Source: Klebsormidium nitens
Lineage: Eukaryota; Streptophyta; Klebsormidiophyceae; Klebsormidiales; Klebsormidiaceae
Assembly: GCA_000708835.1 (NCBI GenBank)
Contig: DF237592.1
Coordinates: forward strand, 1-47,838
Length of the DNA stretch: 47,838 nucleotides
Reading direction: 5' to 3'
A program made the translations under genes and the position numbers. Shown here piece by piece: positions 22,426 to 35,002 of the stretch. Numbering within the stretch: the stretch's first letter is position 1; every line of letters begins with the position of its first letter. The notes under the pieces were generated by a model, which ran no database searches, had not been told where the DNA came from, and saw nothing but the letters and a program-made list of their open reading frames with translations.

Positions 22426-24989
22426 GCTGCCACCATGCCTCCAGTCCGGACACATGAGGCCGATGGCTCCATCCGCTCTTTCCTGGAGAGTGCCGGTGTG
22501 CCAAAGACTGAGCTAGACAAGGCGCTCACCAAGTGTCCCCGCCTAAATGACGTCAGCGTAGAGGGCCGTCTGCGCCCCAATGTGGAATACCTCAGGAGCA
22601 TCGGCGTAAAGAGAAAGGACCTCGGCAAGATGATTGCTCGCCACCCCATGGTTAGTTGCGCGAGACTTCTGGTGCAGGTTTGGGCTTGTGTGCAGACTTG
22701 TCGCAAATTACAAGCATATAGAAGGCCCTGTGGAGTGTGTAGAACATCCTTGTTTACCTGTTTTTGTGCATTTTAAAGCGCAACTCTTGTGCTCGCAAGA
22801 AGCTGTTTTTTGTGCTTTCAAAAGTAGACGAGGTTTTTGTGTAGCAAGCACTTTCAAGTTAGCTATGGTATGCAAGGGCTGCAAGACTGATTGACTTTCA
22901 AGAAACCCTCCCTTCAGAAACCCTTTGCTGCAGCTTGTTGCACATTGGCTCAGATTCCACCAAATTCCCCACCACACCTTACCCATTCATCTCATTATCA
23001 GCGCTGTGCAAGCCTCCCTTGCAAAGTCCCGCGGCCTTTCTTTCTGTACTTATGTTAGCACGCTGACCCGTATCATACCCTAAGCAACGTCGCGCCTTTC
23101 TCAGGCAGATTCATTTCTGGCTTCGATCAGAAAGAGTTGCCATTCAGGAGGAGGCAGGAAAGAGGACGGTCTTGGTCTGAGAAGCACCGAGGGTGCTGCG
23201 GCAACAATATAGCCCCTTGTCCTTGACCAGACTCTCTTCTTCCCCTGGGCTGGAACCCTCTCCTCAAAACGCCCCTTCTCTTTGGCTATGCTCAAGTCAG
23301 CAGCCTTCTGGCAGCCACACTGAGCATGTGCCTATTTCCGGCAGGTGCTGGCGTACAGCATGGAGGAGAAGTTTGTGCCGATGGTGGAGTGCCTGCAGGG
23401 CCTCGGCGTCAAGAAGGAGCAGGTTGGCCTGCTCATCACGCGCTTCCCCCAGGTGCTGGGCCACTCCGTCGAGGAGAAGCTCGTGCCCACCCTCGCCTTC
23501 CTGCAGGTCAGTGCGTCCGCAATTCTGTGCTGTTCACGTGCAATTCTATGAAGATTATCGGGGCTGTGCTTAGGACAGTGTTCAACGTATTTGTGTGTTG
23601 AGTGCTGGATTGCTCCCCTTTCTTAGATCAGATGACTGCGTTTGTTTGTGTGGCTGACTGTTAAGCAGTGTGCTGAGTTGCCTGCAAGTGCGCACTTCAG
23701 CGAATCATGCTGTAATTTTCATCCTGACGCCCCAAGCGTAGAGCATCTGGTGTGCCTGAAGTTTTCAGAAGTGGTCGGAGTGCCTGGCTCCTTGTTAGAT
23801 CGAAGACCAGGCAGCTGCTCTAATTCAGCTTGGACTTCTCTTCCACAGACTTGCACTTTTCCCTTTCATCTCAATCATGCTGCGGGTGCCAGGAGTGGAT
23901 GTTTCTCGGGCTCCCTTTCTACCTGTCTGCTCCGAAGTCAGCTCCTGAATCGTTTTCGATCTCTTTTCCAGGGCGTCGGTGTCAAAGTCGCCGACATGGG
24001 CAAGCTTTTCGCCGGCTTCCCCCGCCTGCTCAGCTACAGCGTGGACCGCAAGCTGCAGCCCGTCGTGGAGTTCCTGGCCTCTGCCGGAATCAAGTCCGAG
24101 GACATCGGACGCGTCGTGACCAAGTGCCCGCAGCTCTTCTGCTACAGCATCGAGGCGCGCCTGCGCCCCGTCGTCGAGTTCCTCAAGAGCATCGGCGTCC
24201 AGGACACCGCCCTCGCCAAGGTGGTGCTGCGCGCGCCGCACGTGTTGAGCCGCAACGTCGAGACGGTGCTCAAGCCGGCGTATGAGTCCATCCTCGCCAT
24301 GGGCTTCAGCCCTGACAAGGTGCGCGGATTGTCGGGTTTGGTGCTGAGTCAGGTTTGCGGTTCTTTTGAGACAATTGCTGACCTGGTCGTTCATGAGGTC
24401 AAGCTTTCTTCATGAGGAGAAGCTGACTTTAGCTCGTTTATTTGGAAGTGATTGTTACCGGATACTTTGTCCTTGCACCTATTGCTCACCGCTTTTGCCA
24501 AAGCTCCGAACCACCGGGCTCTTGCTTCTGTTTGATTCTGCTCAGGCGACCAAGACAGTAGTGTCAAACGGACGCCCGCTTTCGGCCTCCTTGTGATACT
24601 GTCGGACGCCCTAGCGTCAGTTCGCTTGGGTCTTGCACTCAATCTTCGATCACCCCTAACCCTTTTTTGTAACCCTCTTTTCCATTCAGGTCGCCCAGAT
24701 GGTGGTCAGCTACCCTGACCTGCTGGCCAAGGACGTGACCAACTCCCTGGCCCCCAAGCTGGAGTACCTCACGAACGCGATGGGCCGCACCGTCGACGAT
24801 GCCGTTGCGTACCCCGAGTTCTTCAGCTACAGCCTGAAGCGGAGGATAGAGCCCAGGCACAGGAGGCTAACAGAGCACAACGTGACGTCCTTCACGCTGA
24901 GCAACATGCTCTCTGGCAACGATAGGAAGTTCTACTCGCGCTTTGGGGTCGCCACGCTGCCCGCCAACCTGATTCCGGGCACAGCGTAA
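22426..24989 (+). CDS. mTERF-family organelle protein
   Basis: Four exons, 22426-22650, 23345-23506, 23972-24319 and 24690-24989, all join in phase 0 with good splice signals. From the ATG at 22435 the product is about 341 aa. It is built of about seven degenerate ~35-residue helical repeats, for example LVPTLAFLQGVGVKVADMGK and RFPQVLGHSVEEKL, with the L-x-P and F-P-x-hydrophobic pattern typical of the mTERF family. These proteins bind DNA or RNA in chloroplasts or mitochondria and act in transcription, splicing or ribosome assembly. The ATG at 22435 sits in a strong context (GCCACCATG) only 9 bp after an acceptor; the predicted protein then has no transit peptide, so an upstream exon is likely. 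The C-terminus (SGNDRKFYSRFG) lies within the usual family layout. Confidence 0.85.
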
Positions 24990-25788
24990 CTGGTCGTGGT
25001 CTTGAGTGCCACACACGGATTGTGCGGAAGTGAGCTGGGAAGAGGTTTTGGGTCATGGACCCAAGTAGAAGGTCTTTGAGCAACCCTGAGTTTTATGGCT
25101 CTTCTTAACCCGGCAGGGCCGTTTTAGGCCCTTTCGTATGAGGGCTTAAATGCGTGCATGCATCTTTGCTCCTCAATCATGACCAACAAGCAACCAGGCC
25201 GCCATGTTGTCCAGCAGCCATCCCTTATTGAAGACGCGCTCCAGCAGTAATAGTTGCACACGAGGAATGGCCTTGATTCCGATGCATTATCATGCAAGCT
25301 CTTTGTTCTTTCTGTTATCGTAGGTCATTCCTTTGTGGGCCATTTTAATCTGCGTACTTATCAGATGAAGAAGTTGCATGGTCAACAGATTCTATCAATT
25401 TCAAATACGGTGCTCCATGGCTTTGATGGGGCGTTGATGTTTGCATTAGAATTCATGCATGTGGTCAAATATAGTGTTCAATATCAAGCTAGCAACAGAT
25501 CGCGATCGGCCTGCAGAACATTTGGTTCCTTAGAAATCATGTAATCAAAGGACAGTGTAAATCTAGATTCCAGGCGGCAATGCCAGCCATAATGGCGGAG
25601 GATTGCTATCATTCGGCGACGTCGACATGCCTCGACGATTCATTCAAATGCCAACTACCTACAGTAGCTAGTACGGTAGTTATGGTCGTTGTCTCCATCC
25701 AATATTGTCATAAAACATATGATGGCGGCCGGCGGGCCACGGTGAGTAGTATCGACTCGGACGTACCGTACTCTGATGTCAGTGTACC
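24990..25788. other. Intergenic, no supported gene
   Basis: 3' flank of the mTERF gene followed by AT-richer intergenic DNA. The ORFs present are short and not protein-like. Confidence 0.5.
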
Positions 25789-26047
25789 GTACTGCCATTC
25801 CCATTCGCACTAAAATGATTATTTTAAGGACAGTGCGAAAAAAAATAAACTAAATTGCGACTGAGGTGCGAAAATGCGAAATAAGAAAACAATTAGAAAA
25901 GTCACATTTGTGGCTTTTTGGAGTGGGAAAAAACGAAAAATAGGTCTTTTGCGAAAAATTTGGAAATTATTTGAAGCCGGTGCGAAAACAAAAAACTTTC
26001 GAAAATAAATATTCGCACCAGCATGGTGCGAATGGGAATGGCAGTAC
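25789..26047. mobile_element. 259-bp Stowaway-like MITE
   Basis: Perfect 22-bp inverted repeats occupy 25789-25810 and 26026-26047. Taking TA as the target duplication, the element runs from CTGCCATTCCCATTCGCAC to its reverse complement. A TA duplication and small AT-rich body fit non-autonomous Tc1/mariner (Stowaway-like) elements. The interior has no ORF but repeats a TGCGAAAA-type motif several times, including next to both ends, as expected for subterminal transposase-binding sites. The right end abuts a coding-like stretch (26048-26223). Confidence 0.8.
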
Positions 26048-26490
26048 CCTGACTGGCATAAACTTCTTGTCCCCTAGAATGTTCAGATAAATATGTGCAT
26101 CGGACGGTTCAGAACCAGAGGAAGTGACATCGACGGTCACTTCCGCTGAATCCCCGGGCACTTTCAGCGGTTGCCCAAGACTGACAAAGTGCTCAGTAAA
26201 ACCAAAGTCCCGGAAGTCAAGGCCTAAACCGGAACATCTACAGCCAGTAATTTGAAGCAGAAGACTGCCGCAATGGCTGCCTTGTGCTCAGGGCTTGAGG
26301 AGGCAGGGACGGGCTGTGGGGGGAGAGTAGAAGGTCTTTCTCCACAAACTTTGCATTTCAGCAAGCTAGGATTGCTTTTTGTAGAGCAGTCTTGCCGTTG
26401 AGATTGCAAAATTTGATGTATAGTTGCCCCGGCGACTTTCAACAAAACCTCCATTGCGCCTCCGAGGCTCCTTTTAGGGTTGAAAGGCAC
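26048..26490 (-). pseudogene. Coding-like remnant beside the MITE
   Basis: Two adjacent minus-strand frames look protein-like. The ORF at 26490-26224 starts MPFNPKRSLGGAMEVLLKVA and contains LLKCKVCGERP. Immediately downstream and one frame off, 26223-26048 reads DFRDFGFTEHFVSLGQPLKV then PGDSAEVTVDVTSSG and KKFMPVRV, which resembles a beta-sandwich domain. The MITE lies exactly at the end of this frame. It may be an exon pair, or a decayed gene interrupted by the insertion. I cannot name a family, and a complete gene is not visible. Confidence 0.3.
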
Positions 26491-27317
26491 ATTTTGGATT
26501 TGGGGGGAGAATGTGCATCAAATTTACCTTTGAAAGCAGCTGGTATTCAATTTATAGGTTGCACATAGCTTCAGGTTGCCGTTGGGTTTGAGAAATTTTG
26601 GTCATGGGTGCTGCTCCCAGCTCATTTCAGCCATGTCGGCAGCCATGGCGGCCAGTCTGAGGTGCTGGGCAAAATAACAATTTTGGACTTCACCACTTTC
26701 GGGCGCTGTCCCTCCTTTCTGCGACCTTTAGGCGGGGGATGGACTCAGCCTTCTGTTCAGCAAAGGCAATCGGCGTACCGTCCGATCTTAGAAAATAGAA
26801 CGATTTCACCGTTGGATGCCCGGACTGCGCCCGGTACGCCAAAAATTACTTAACCAGGCCAGCGGACGGAGGTTCATGCCAGACAGGAGTACGGTACATT
26901 ACTGGCATGATGGTCACATGATCGAGGAAACAAATTTTGGCGCGAAATCTTAGTGAAGCTTGCACGATGCCGACAAGTGTCCGCTTGTGAATGGGTCAGG
27001 ATTAGGCCGATTTACGTCAGCAAGCGATCTGACCAACCAGCGTTCAGTATTCTATGAGACGCAAGCTAGAATATGGGCAGGCCTGTGTACTACCGTACCT
27101 AGTAGGTACACAGCGTAGGCTGCGTAGCCTGTAGGGAGCCTGTAGGTACCAGGACTTGACAAAAGTTTATCAGGGACGAAAGGAAGTAGAAGGTTTTGAA
27201 GGGAGCACTTCGGGGATTGGAAGTCGTCTTTGATAGAAGCAGGCAAGCATTCAGGGACCATTTTTTACGTTCATGTGTAGATAGTTTGTTGGATTGGGCG
27301 ACAGGCTTAAACTTGCG
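26491..27317. other. Intergenic, no supported gene
   Basis: Short overlapping ORFs only. It contains the 5' flank of the HhH-GPD-like gene and no recognisable regulatory motif. Confidence 0.45.
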
Positions 27318-30300
27318 ATGGAAGAAAGAGCGGGATTCCATGGTTACTTGAAGCGGACATGGGAAACCGCACAAGCAGCTTTTGGGCGGGCATGGGAGTA
27401 CACCCCAAAAGGGTTTGGATATGCACCACTGGTCGAAGAAGCAGGTAAGTTACCCGGGCTCTACTATATGGTCTGGAAGGTGATCCGAGTGTATTGGCCT
27501 CTCAAAAATCATTGGCCTCTGGAAAGTGTCTCACGTCCATTTGCTGGCGCAAACATGCATTAAAAATCACGCCACATTACCAGTCTTTTATATCGCACTT
27601 TTGCTGTATTGCTTGAATCAGCAGACAATTCTAAGATAGCTGTCCAATCTCGGTACCCTTTCCTGCTGGCCTTTTCTGTTTGCATGCATGCACTACGAGA
27701 AACAGGTCACCATAGTACTTACAGCTTGAAAACTTATCAAGAGCTATTCACTCTGCAGTGCTTGTGCTTGCGCCTTGCTGACTTGGATTTTGGCAGCTTC
27801 CTGATGCTAAATTGAGAGCAATTTACCTGCTGTCAAGATTCAGTTTACCTGCTGTCAAGGTTCTTAAGGAAACTTTTTGAGCAGAGGTAGCTTCAATTTA
27901 CCATCTCAAGGATTCCAAGATTAGTCAGCCCAGCCCAAATTGAAGTCTAAAATCTCACCTGTTACAGTGAAGCAAGAGGTCGAGCAACAAGAGGCAGAGC
28001 AGTCCAAGCCTCCCCCGGCCAAAAAGCGACGCTTGATGGACACGAATGCACCAGATACTCCATCCGCTGATGCTCGGCCAATTGGTTTCAAGGCGCCTGC
28101 CCAGTCAGATGTTACCCCGGGTGAGACAAGCTGGCACTTACTTGCAGATTTGCAGTCAAACATGCACATATGCATGTCTGATCGCACCTGGTCTTTGAAA
28201 AGCATCTGCTTGCTGTGCGATCAATTGTGTCGTTCAAACAACATTGCAGTTCAGGGATTGAAAGCCTGTGATGTGTTCCCTTGAGAGCACAAGCGGTTGG
28301 AGAAAAACCTGCAACTTGTGTGCAAAGATTGTTGAGCATTGCAATTGTCAAAATGTTGAAGAAGTACTTGCTGAATTTCTGGTCGTGCTTGCAAAGAAAG
28401 GAGGTGTTCCTTAGCTTGTCGGTCAGAAGGTGCATGACGTAGCTTTGAGAAGAATCTGTTGGCCGACCATCATCTGTAATTGCTTCATGTGGAATGTGGG
28501 TAAATGAGCGGAAATCTCCGTACAGCTTTCATACAGGGATACTTTACAGTCTCTGCTATTATTTGCTCGGAGCAGTAAAGGTGGGCCACCAGATAGATAG
28601 TGGAAAGATCACTGGGCCACCTTAGGGCCAGAAGGCTGCACTTGTGCCAAATTCTTTGAGGATCGTCTGTGATGCAACTTCTGTGTCTCTGCCGTTGTTG
28701 ATCTCTGCGTGGACCATTGCAGGTGACACCAATGTGAGCACTTTCACAGAAGATACCAGCGAACTCAGGAGCCCAGAGGTAAATGGAACTTTGGTTTTTG
28801 ACACAGTATCTCTACTGCTTTATGCAAGTGTGCATAGATTCAGTTTGGACCGATAGTACGGTTGTCCATACCTTGGAGTCATTTTTAGAGGAACTTATGA
28901 GTCGCTTTTTAGTAGCAGTGTCTCTGAAGTCATAGGTTCTGCTACTGTGTGTTGGCATGCTGGTCATAGAGTGCGTATCTCTAAAAGAGAATGCCTTCGA
29001 TCACCTGTGCTTTAAAACTGCACTGGTCAGGCGCGTTGAATCTGCTATGCTGAGGTGCAAGCGGTGGTGGTTTGCTTTTTCCAATGTGTCATAGCTTGAC
29101 AATGTTTCGGCTTTCTTTGGCCTTTGGTGTACTCTGATACTCACGAACAAAGATGGTAGTGTTCTCTTCGGCATGCGAATGTTTATGGAGGTCTTTCAGG
29201 AGCCAATGCAAGGACGCAAGCCAGGAAGTAGAATGTGATACAGCACTTGCTTCGAACTTCCTCTCACAGTGAGGACGATATATTTTCTGAAATACTAGCG
29301 ATGTCTCAAAATTCAGGAAAGTGGTTCGCAGGGCCACAGGGTATCAAGGGCTGCATTGCCCTTTGTGGAAGTCTGTCTTAGCCTGTGAAGGCGAGAAATC
29401 ACAAAGACAGTCCAAAACCTCAGAAGAACAATGGAACAGTTTTGGCGCTCGCCATAGCTCAAATCGGATGTTCTGCAAGGTTTCTGTACTGGGGATTAGT
29501 TGGTCATGTTGCCGCGCCCATGCTTGTAGGGTCACATATCACGGTTCTTCCGGCACTGGAAGTCTGGTCCCAATTCATTATCTCAAAAGAATTTCACGAC
29601 AGAGCCAATAAGTTCACTCCTGCTTCTGTTCCTCAATATCGTTCACCGATGTACAGTCCCGGCGGCGGACTAAGCCACGGCGTCTGACCAAGCGGCCCGC
29701 AAGCCAGAAGGAGGCCATAACGACCGCACGCGAGCTGGTGCGCAACCTGGGGGGTACGTTTGTGGAGCAGCTCGGGATCGATCTGGCGGAGGGATCCCCC
29801 GAGGCAATCGACAAGTGGTTCTTGTGGGCGCTGCTGTTCAACCACCGCATCTCAGCAAACATTGTGTTCAAGACGCATCAGGTCAGTGCTTGTTTGCAAT
29901 GAGGACTCAGATGAGCGATTGGTGGCGTGGTCGGATGATGTTGCGGGTGCAGCTCATGCTTGTCTGAGCTGCTTGGAGAAGGGGAGCTCTGCATTTGTCT
30001 ACTTCTCAGATAGCACGAAGTTTTCGTCTGTCTCTGCTTGTTTGGTAGAGGGATGTATTGGGAGTGAAGACTCCGTTCCAAGTGCCGTTGATTCAGGAGA
30101 GGCTGCGGGAAAGGGATGTAGCTAGGCTACAGAGTAGTTTGTGATGCAAGCATTTCCATCGGGGCTTGAAACACAAGGAGTGTTGCTAGGACCTTGAGAG
30201 TTAGAACCTGTAAGCGGTTGTCATTCCTCCCATCTTTCAGTCCGTCAGAAGGTCTTTCGCAATACAAAAGCAGGAAGCTTCTGAAAACATAGGGAAGTCG

Positions 30301-32048
30301 CAACAAAGTTGAGAGACTCCTGTGCCCACTCAGTTCTGAGAAGCCCGTCGACCCTCGTGTCTTGCCTGTGAAATTACTGGCTTGTTCAGTCAACAGAAGT
30401 TATGAACTCTGCGATTGTCGGTGCAAGGCTGGGGATCACAGTCTTCGGTTTCTCCTGCACAGCCTACTAATATGGGCTGGCAAAACTCGATCTGCGCCGA
30501 ACACGGAACTAGAGCCGTTCAACATCTGCAATCGGATGGCTCTAGTAATCTTGAAAAGGGGCATACAAAGTTGGGGAAGGCGACTGACTGTGACAAGCGG
30601 TGCAATACAATTTCTCCAGTCTTGTTAGAACTCGACTCACAGGACATATCCCCTACAGGAATATCCCAAGTAAGCGCCTTTTTATCCACCCGTCCGCTTT
30701 GGAATAGCCCAAACTCGCGTACATAGACGTGACCAAAGACGTCTTCAGCTTTTGATTCCAAGGTTGCCGCATCCAGGTGCTCGCGGACGCCGGCCTGGTG
30801 CGTCCGCAGGACGCGTCCGACTTCGGACAAGAGCAGCTGGCGGAGCTGCTGCAGCAGGGCGGGTACACGCACTACATGCAGCAGACGGCGGCGCGGCTCA
30901 AGCGCGTGGCGGAGCAACTAGAGGAGGGCCCGCACCAGACGGTGGCGGATCTTAAGGCAATCGCGGACCCGCGCGCGCTGGAGCGCGAGGTGGAGAAGCT
31001 GCACGGAGCGGGGCGCAGCACGGCCATACTCTTCCTCAGGTAAAGCGACTTCGAGTGGGATCCTTGTAAATCTGGCTAGGGAATCCGAGGATCCGTCTTT
31101 GAGAGGTGGACTGTTGGGTGATGTTTTTCATCTGACTTTTGCATCTGGCTCTGGAAGTGCTGGTTCTTGAGTACGGTTTTTGGATTCTGTAGTTCGGCAC
31201 GTGTGACTGGAAGCTGACGTAGAGCAGGTCCAGCCTTGATCGGAGCGACAACACCTGGCAATTCTGTCGACAACTCGGCGCTCATTGCTAACCTTTGTGC
31301 AGGCCTTCTTTTTCTTGGCGGACGAGGCCGCTCGGTGTCCAACAACTTCGTTCGTTTCTGGCCACCGTTGGATCGTCCTTATCTTTGCGGCACTCTGGGG
31401 TCAACAATGGATACGTCCCGTGGAACTTGTCACTCACCATCGCTGGATTCTTCTTGGTGTGAATTTTGTTGCTCGTGACTTTGTCCAACCTTTTCTATTC
31501 AAGAGCCCAATAGATAGGGAGCACACCTGTGTGAAACGCAGTATGTCACTGCCACAATGGCATTAACGACTTCTGTTAAACGGTCTGTGTAACGAGTTTG
31601 TGACCGTTCTCGAGCGCAATCAAAAGCAGCTGCGGACTGATTGGAAATCAATTGCTCTTTTTGCAGGGAGCTGCGGGGCATCTGGCCCGGCGCGCAGCCC
31701 GAGTTCGACGACCGGGTCATTCGCGCGGCCGCCCACTTGGGGCTCCTCGACTTTGTGGACGAGGCAACCAAGAAGAAGACAAACCTTTCCGAGCCCGGGG
31801 GCGAGCAGGCAGCCCAGCTTCTGGGCTCGCCGCACCCCCTGGAAGAGTTGGCGGAGAAGGCTGGAGTGGGCATCCGGGACTTGGAAGCGGCGCTCGTGCG
31901 GGTATCGTTGGTGCACTCGCACCAGTATAAAACCTGCGGGGGTGCTTCGATGTGTGAGGGACTAGAGGGAAAAGAGGGCGGCAACATAGTGGTTGGGAGT
32001 CCGAGTAAGAAGAAGGGGCTGAAGGGAGGGGACAAGAATGTCCGGTAG
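27318..32048 (+). CDS. HhH-GPD-like (DNA glycosylase-fold) nuclear protein
   Basis: Exons 27318-27444, 27968-28120, 28723-28778, 29317-29340 (24-bp microexon), 29657-29881, 30777-31039 and 31667-32048 keep phase and give about 409 aa. The N-terminal third is low-complexity and basic, with likely nuclear-localisation stretches (PPPAKKRRLMD; SRRRTKPRRLTKRP). The C-terminal half, from about residue 135, reads like a helix-hairpin-helix glycosylase fold: FLWALLFNHRISANIVFKTH, then LEREVEKLHGAGRSTAILFL in the hairpin position, then an aspartate-containing FDDRVIRAAAHLGLLDFV. Similar proteins are common in bacteria as HhH-GPD-like or endonuclease III-like proteins. I do not see a clear catalytic Lys in the hairpin, so DNA binding without cleavage is possible. 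Skipping the microexon also preserves frame. Exons 5-7 are much more GC-rich than the introns. Confidence 0.6.
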
Positions 32049-33405
32049 GCCTGGAGAAGACGGACTAGAGAGCACAAGGTGGGCGGGACGAGCTTGTTCG
32101 AGCGGTGACCAGATGATAGCACAATTGAAAGAACAAAGCAGGGCCGGCGGACAAAAAACCTCTCAACTTGACATGCACCGGCAAAGTGTAAGGGTGTTCG
32201 AACCTGAGCATGGCTTTAGGCTGCAACCTGCAGTCATTTATGAAAGTTGGGATTTGCTTCTTGTCATTTGTGAAGATTCAACAGATTCAAACGTGACTCT
32301 GCCCGTTTGAGGCGAGAAAAACTGAATCTCATTCTCCATTCGCAATGCCTGTGAAGCGAGGACCTATACATAAGATGGTAAAAGGTCTGACGTTTTTGCA
32401 ACCAATGCCATAACGAGAACCTCAACCTCAAGGAGTACGTGCTGTGGGGAGTGACAAAACAGCTAGGCTCAATCAAAGAAACGATCCCCATAAGGAAGCA
32501 CGCTACCCCCATACATGCACACCACGATAGGTGCAGGGATCACATGGTCCTAGTGGGGCCGCCATGCTTGTCACATGCGGATGGGTAGTCTCATGTCCAC
32601 TACAGCATCAATGCATTTTGAGCGATATCGACCCAGCTGCATGTCGAAACCTGCACCGCAAGATTACGTGGTGTCATTGCGATTGCATGAGATCGAGCTA
32701 TGTTTTTTGTTGAACGGCAGTCGGACCGCCCGCACATGCGCTCTAGAGCCTGCATAGCCTTTTCGACCGGTCTAACGCTAGCCAAAAACTTTTGCATGAC
32801 GAACAACGAAGCTTATTTTCCGGCTCAATTCATGAGATTCAGGCTCTCCCTTGAATCTCGCATGCCATGGTGATGTACTGGCATGGCTTGCGGGCCTACA
32901 TCGATCAATCAAGCATGCGCATCGATCAGTGTCATGGCGATTGATGTTCTTGTGAGTCGGACTGATTTCGACTTTGCACCTCCAACATTCTGCGCATTTC
33001 ATGATATTAAGAAGCACCCCACCAAAAGGTTTGGCAGTCGCTTGACACTGCAGGGCAAGCCGACTTTGCGCACGACTCGGATGCTACAATCTTGCACAGA
33101 GAGCGCGCATACCTTACTAAGGCAAGCATTTGCCAAGTCCTTCATTCGGCTTGCGAAGCAGCTCTGCTGCCCAAAGCTTTTACGTGAGTCTGGCTATGCA
33201 GCCTGTAAGCCAGCTCTTCGGTAGTATTCCAGCTTTTTAAGCACGATCCACTTTTCAAGAGATAGCGAGCTGACAGGCATGCTGTAGGGGGAACAAGATT
33301 GGAAGCCACTGGTACGAATTGCCTAGAGTGTTTTGAAGAGCGTGAGATTGTAAAGGACATTGATCCTTTTACGTGAATATATATCGGAGTGTCTCTTTTC
33401 TACAG
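32049..33405. other. Intergenic with palindrome-rich island
   Basis: No supported ORF. From about 32500 to 33000 there are many ATGCAT/GCATGC/ATCGAT palindromes, like the other intergenic islands. Part of the 5' end of the MYND gene may lie here. Confidence 0.45.
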
Positions 33406-33431
33406 GCTGCAAGCACGACAACCAAGGCGAG

Positions 33432-35002
33432 ATGGAGGACCAAGTCATTGATCGCGCGTCCCAACTTCTTTCCAATGATCCTAGGACCCTGCAACAAGCA
33501 CACGTAGCTCTCGAATCAACCAAGGCGAACAACCCCATTGGCCACACATTCTTCCCAAGATTGGTTCAAGAACTAGCAGTCTACCAGCAAGGGGCTGTTG
33601 TGAAGAAGTTGATGAGTCAGGCGCTTGGCCAGAGCAGCCCAACAAGGGCTGAAACTTCGGAAAGCGTCAACGATGCCTTCAGGCGCTCTACCATTGCAGA
33701 GAGCGGAACAGAACTTGCTCAAGCGTCCTTGTTCGCCCTCGTCAGCCTCTCTTCGAGCAAGGCCTTTGCGCTCTTCTGTCAGGACAATCTGGGGGTTAGC
33801 GAGGAGCTTCTGTGCTTCTTTTTGGAGAACCTCAAGGCTGCAAGGGCTTCTACAGCTGTTGAAGATCTTTTCAACACCGCCGACTACGGAGCGGACCGTG
33901 GCCATCTTGCGGCTGCCTGCCTTGATGGACTAATCTACCACGCGCGCGCTTCGGAGAAATTCCGTCAGCACATCCGTGGGCATGCGAGAGTGCTTCCCGC
34001 CGTCCTGTCTCTCTTCGAGGACGACACCATCAAGCAAATGAGTAATGAGGTCCTCGTAAGTGTCAGGCAAGGAGTGACAAGTCTGGTTCTGGCCCTTGCT
34101 CTTCCAAAGGACAGCCAAGAGTGGATGATTGAGCAAGGGTACCTCCGGCTCTTGGGAAGTATCTGTGGCTCCGGCATCAGAAGACGCTTTGACGATGGAG
34201 ACAAGTGTCCGGGCGGTTGTCTGTTCGTCATCCTTCGTTTGGTGGAAAATTCAGCCCTTGTTAGGAAAATGAGAGAAGCAAGAGTGCTGTCTATCTTCGA
34301 CCCTTACTCAAGATCGGTCGACTCAGCATTGCCTGGGGTTTGGCAAGTCGTCAAAGAACTGCTCGATGACAGATGTAGGATTTCCCGAGCCAAGGTGCCG
34401 AAACCTGCAATTTGGAGCCAGGCTGTCAAGCGAATGCATGATGTAGATGTGCCAACGGTCTGTTCGTGGGAAGGTTGCTCTGAGGGAGAGGACCAAGCTT
34501 CGGAACTGCTCGGCGAAATCGATCTCGAGAAGTACTTGACGGAGACGAGGAGGAAAAAGTTCAGCAGATGTGGGCGCTGCGCGGCTGCGTACTACTGCAG
34601 GTAAGCATGACCTAGTTTTGTCGAATAACTGCAAGATGTTGCAGATCTTTGTACATACACGAAAACATTCTAATACTAGTCGATCAGTACGTTACCTAGT
34701 CGAGCATCCGCTAAGCGTATGCGCGGTGGAGGCATGGCGCTTGGGACAAACAGTGACAATTTCTTGCAAGCCTTATGGAGTTCGAGGAAGTTGAACGTTT
34801 CATTGTTTTTCGGGTCCTTCTTGTGTTCTTCTTTTCAGCTCCGGGTGCGGTCCAGTCAGAGCCAGCTGCAGGAGGTGATCTCGCACGTCGATTGCTTCTG
34901 AAAAATTGATACAGTCTCTACTCTTGATGCGCCTGCAGCAAGGATCATCAGAAGCTACATTGGCCAACGCACAAGAAGCACTGCTTCAGGAATGAGTGTT
35001 AG
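33432..35002 (+). CDS. Helical-repeat protein with C-terminal MYND zinc finger
   Basis: Exon 1 is 33432-34600 and exon 2 is 34939-35002, joined in phase 2 (AG|C); the product is about 410 aa. The N-terminal ~320 residues are all-helical and resemble armadillo-like repeats (for example LRLLGSICGSGIRRRFDDGD). The C-terminus has the Cys/His pattern of a MYND finger: CSWEGC, then RCGRCAAAYYCSKDHQKLHW and PTHKKHC. MYND fingers mediate protein-protein contacts, often in chromatin or signalling complexes. The joining of exon 2 is supported by completion of this finger. The frame is open upstream of ATG 33432 to an AG acceptor at 33405, so a further 5' exon is possible. Confidence 0.75.

Noticed and set aside
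29614-29871. Minus-strand ORF opposite the HhH-GPD-like gene
   Set aside because: It is antisense to exon 29657-29881, whose plus-strand frame is clearly the coding one.
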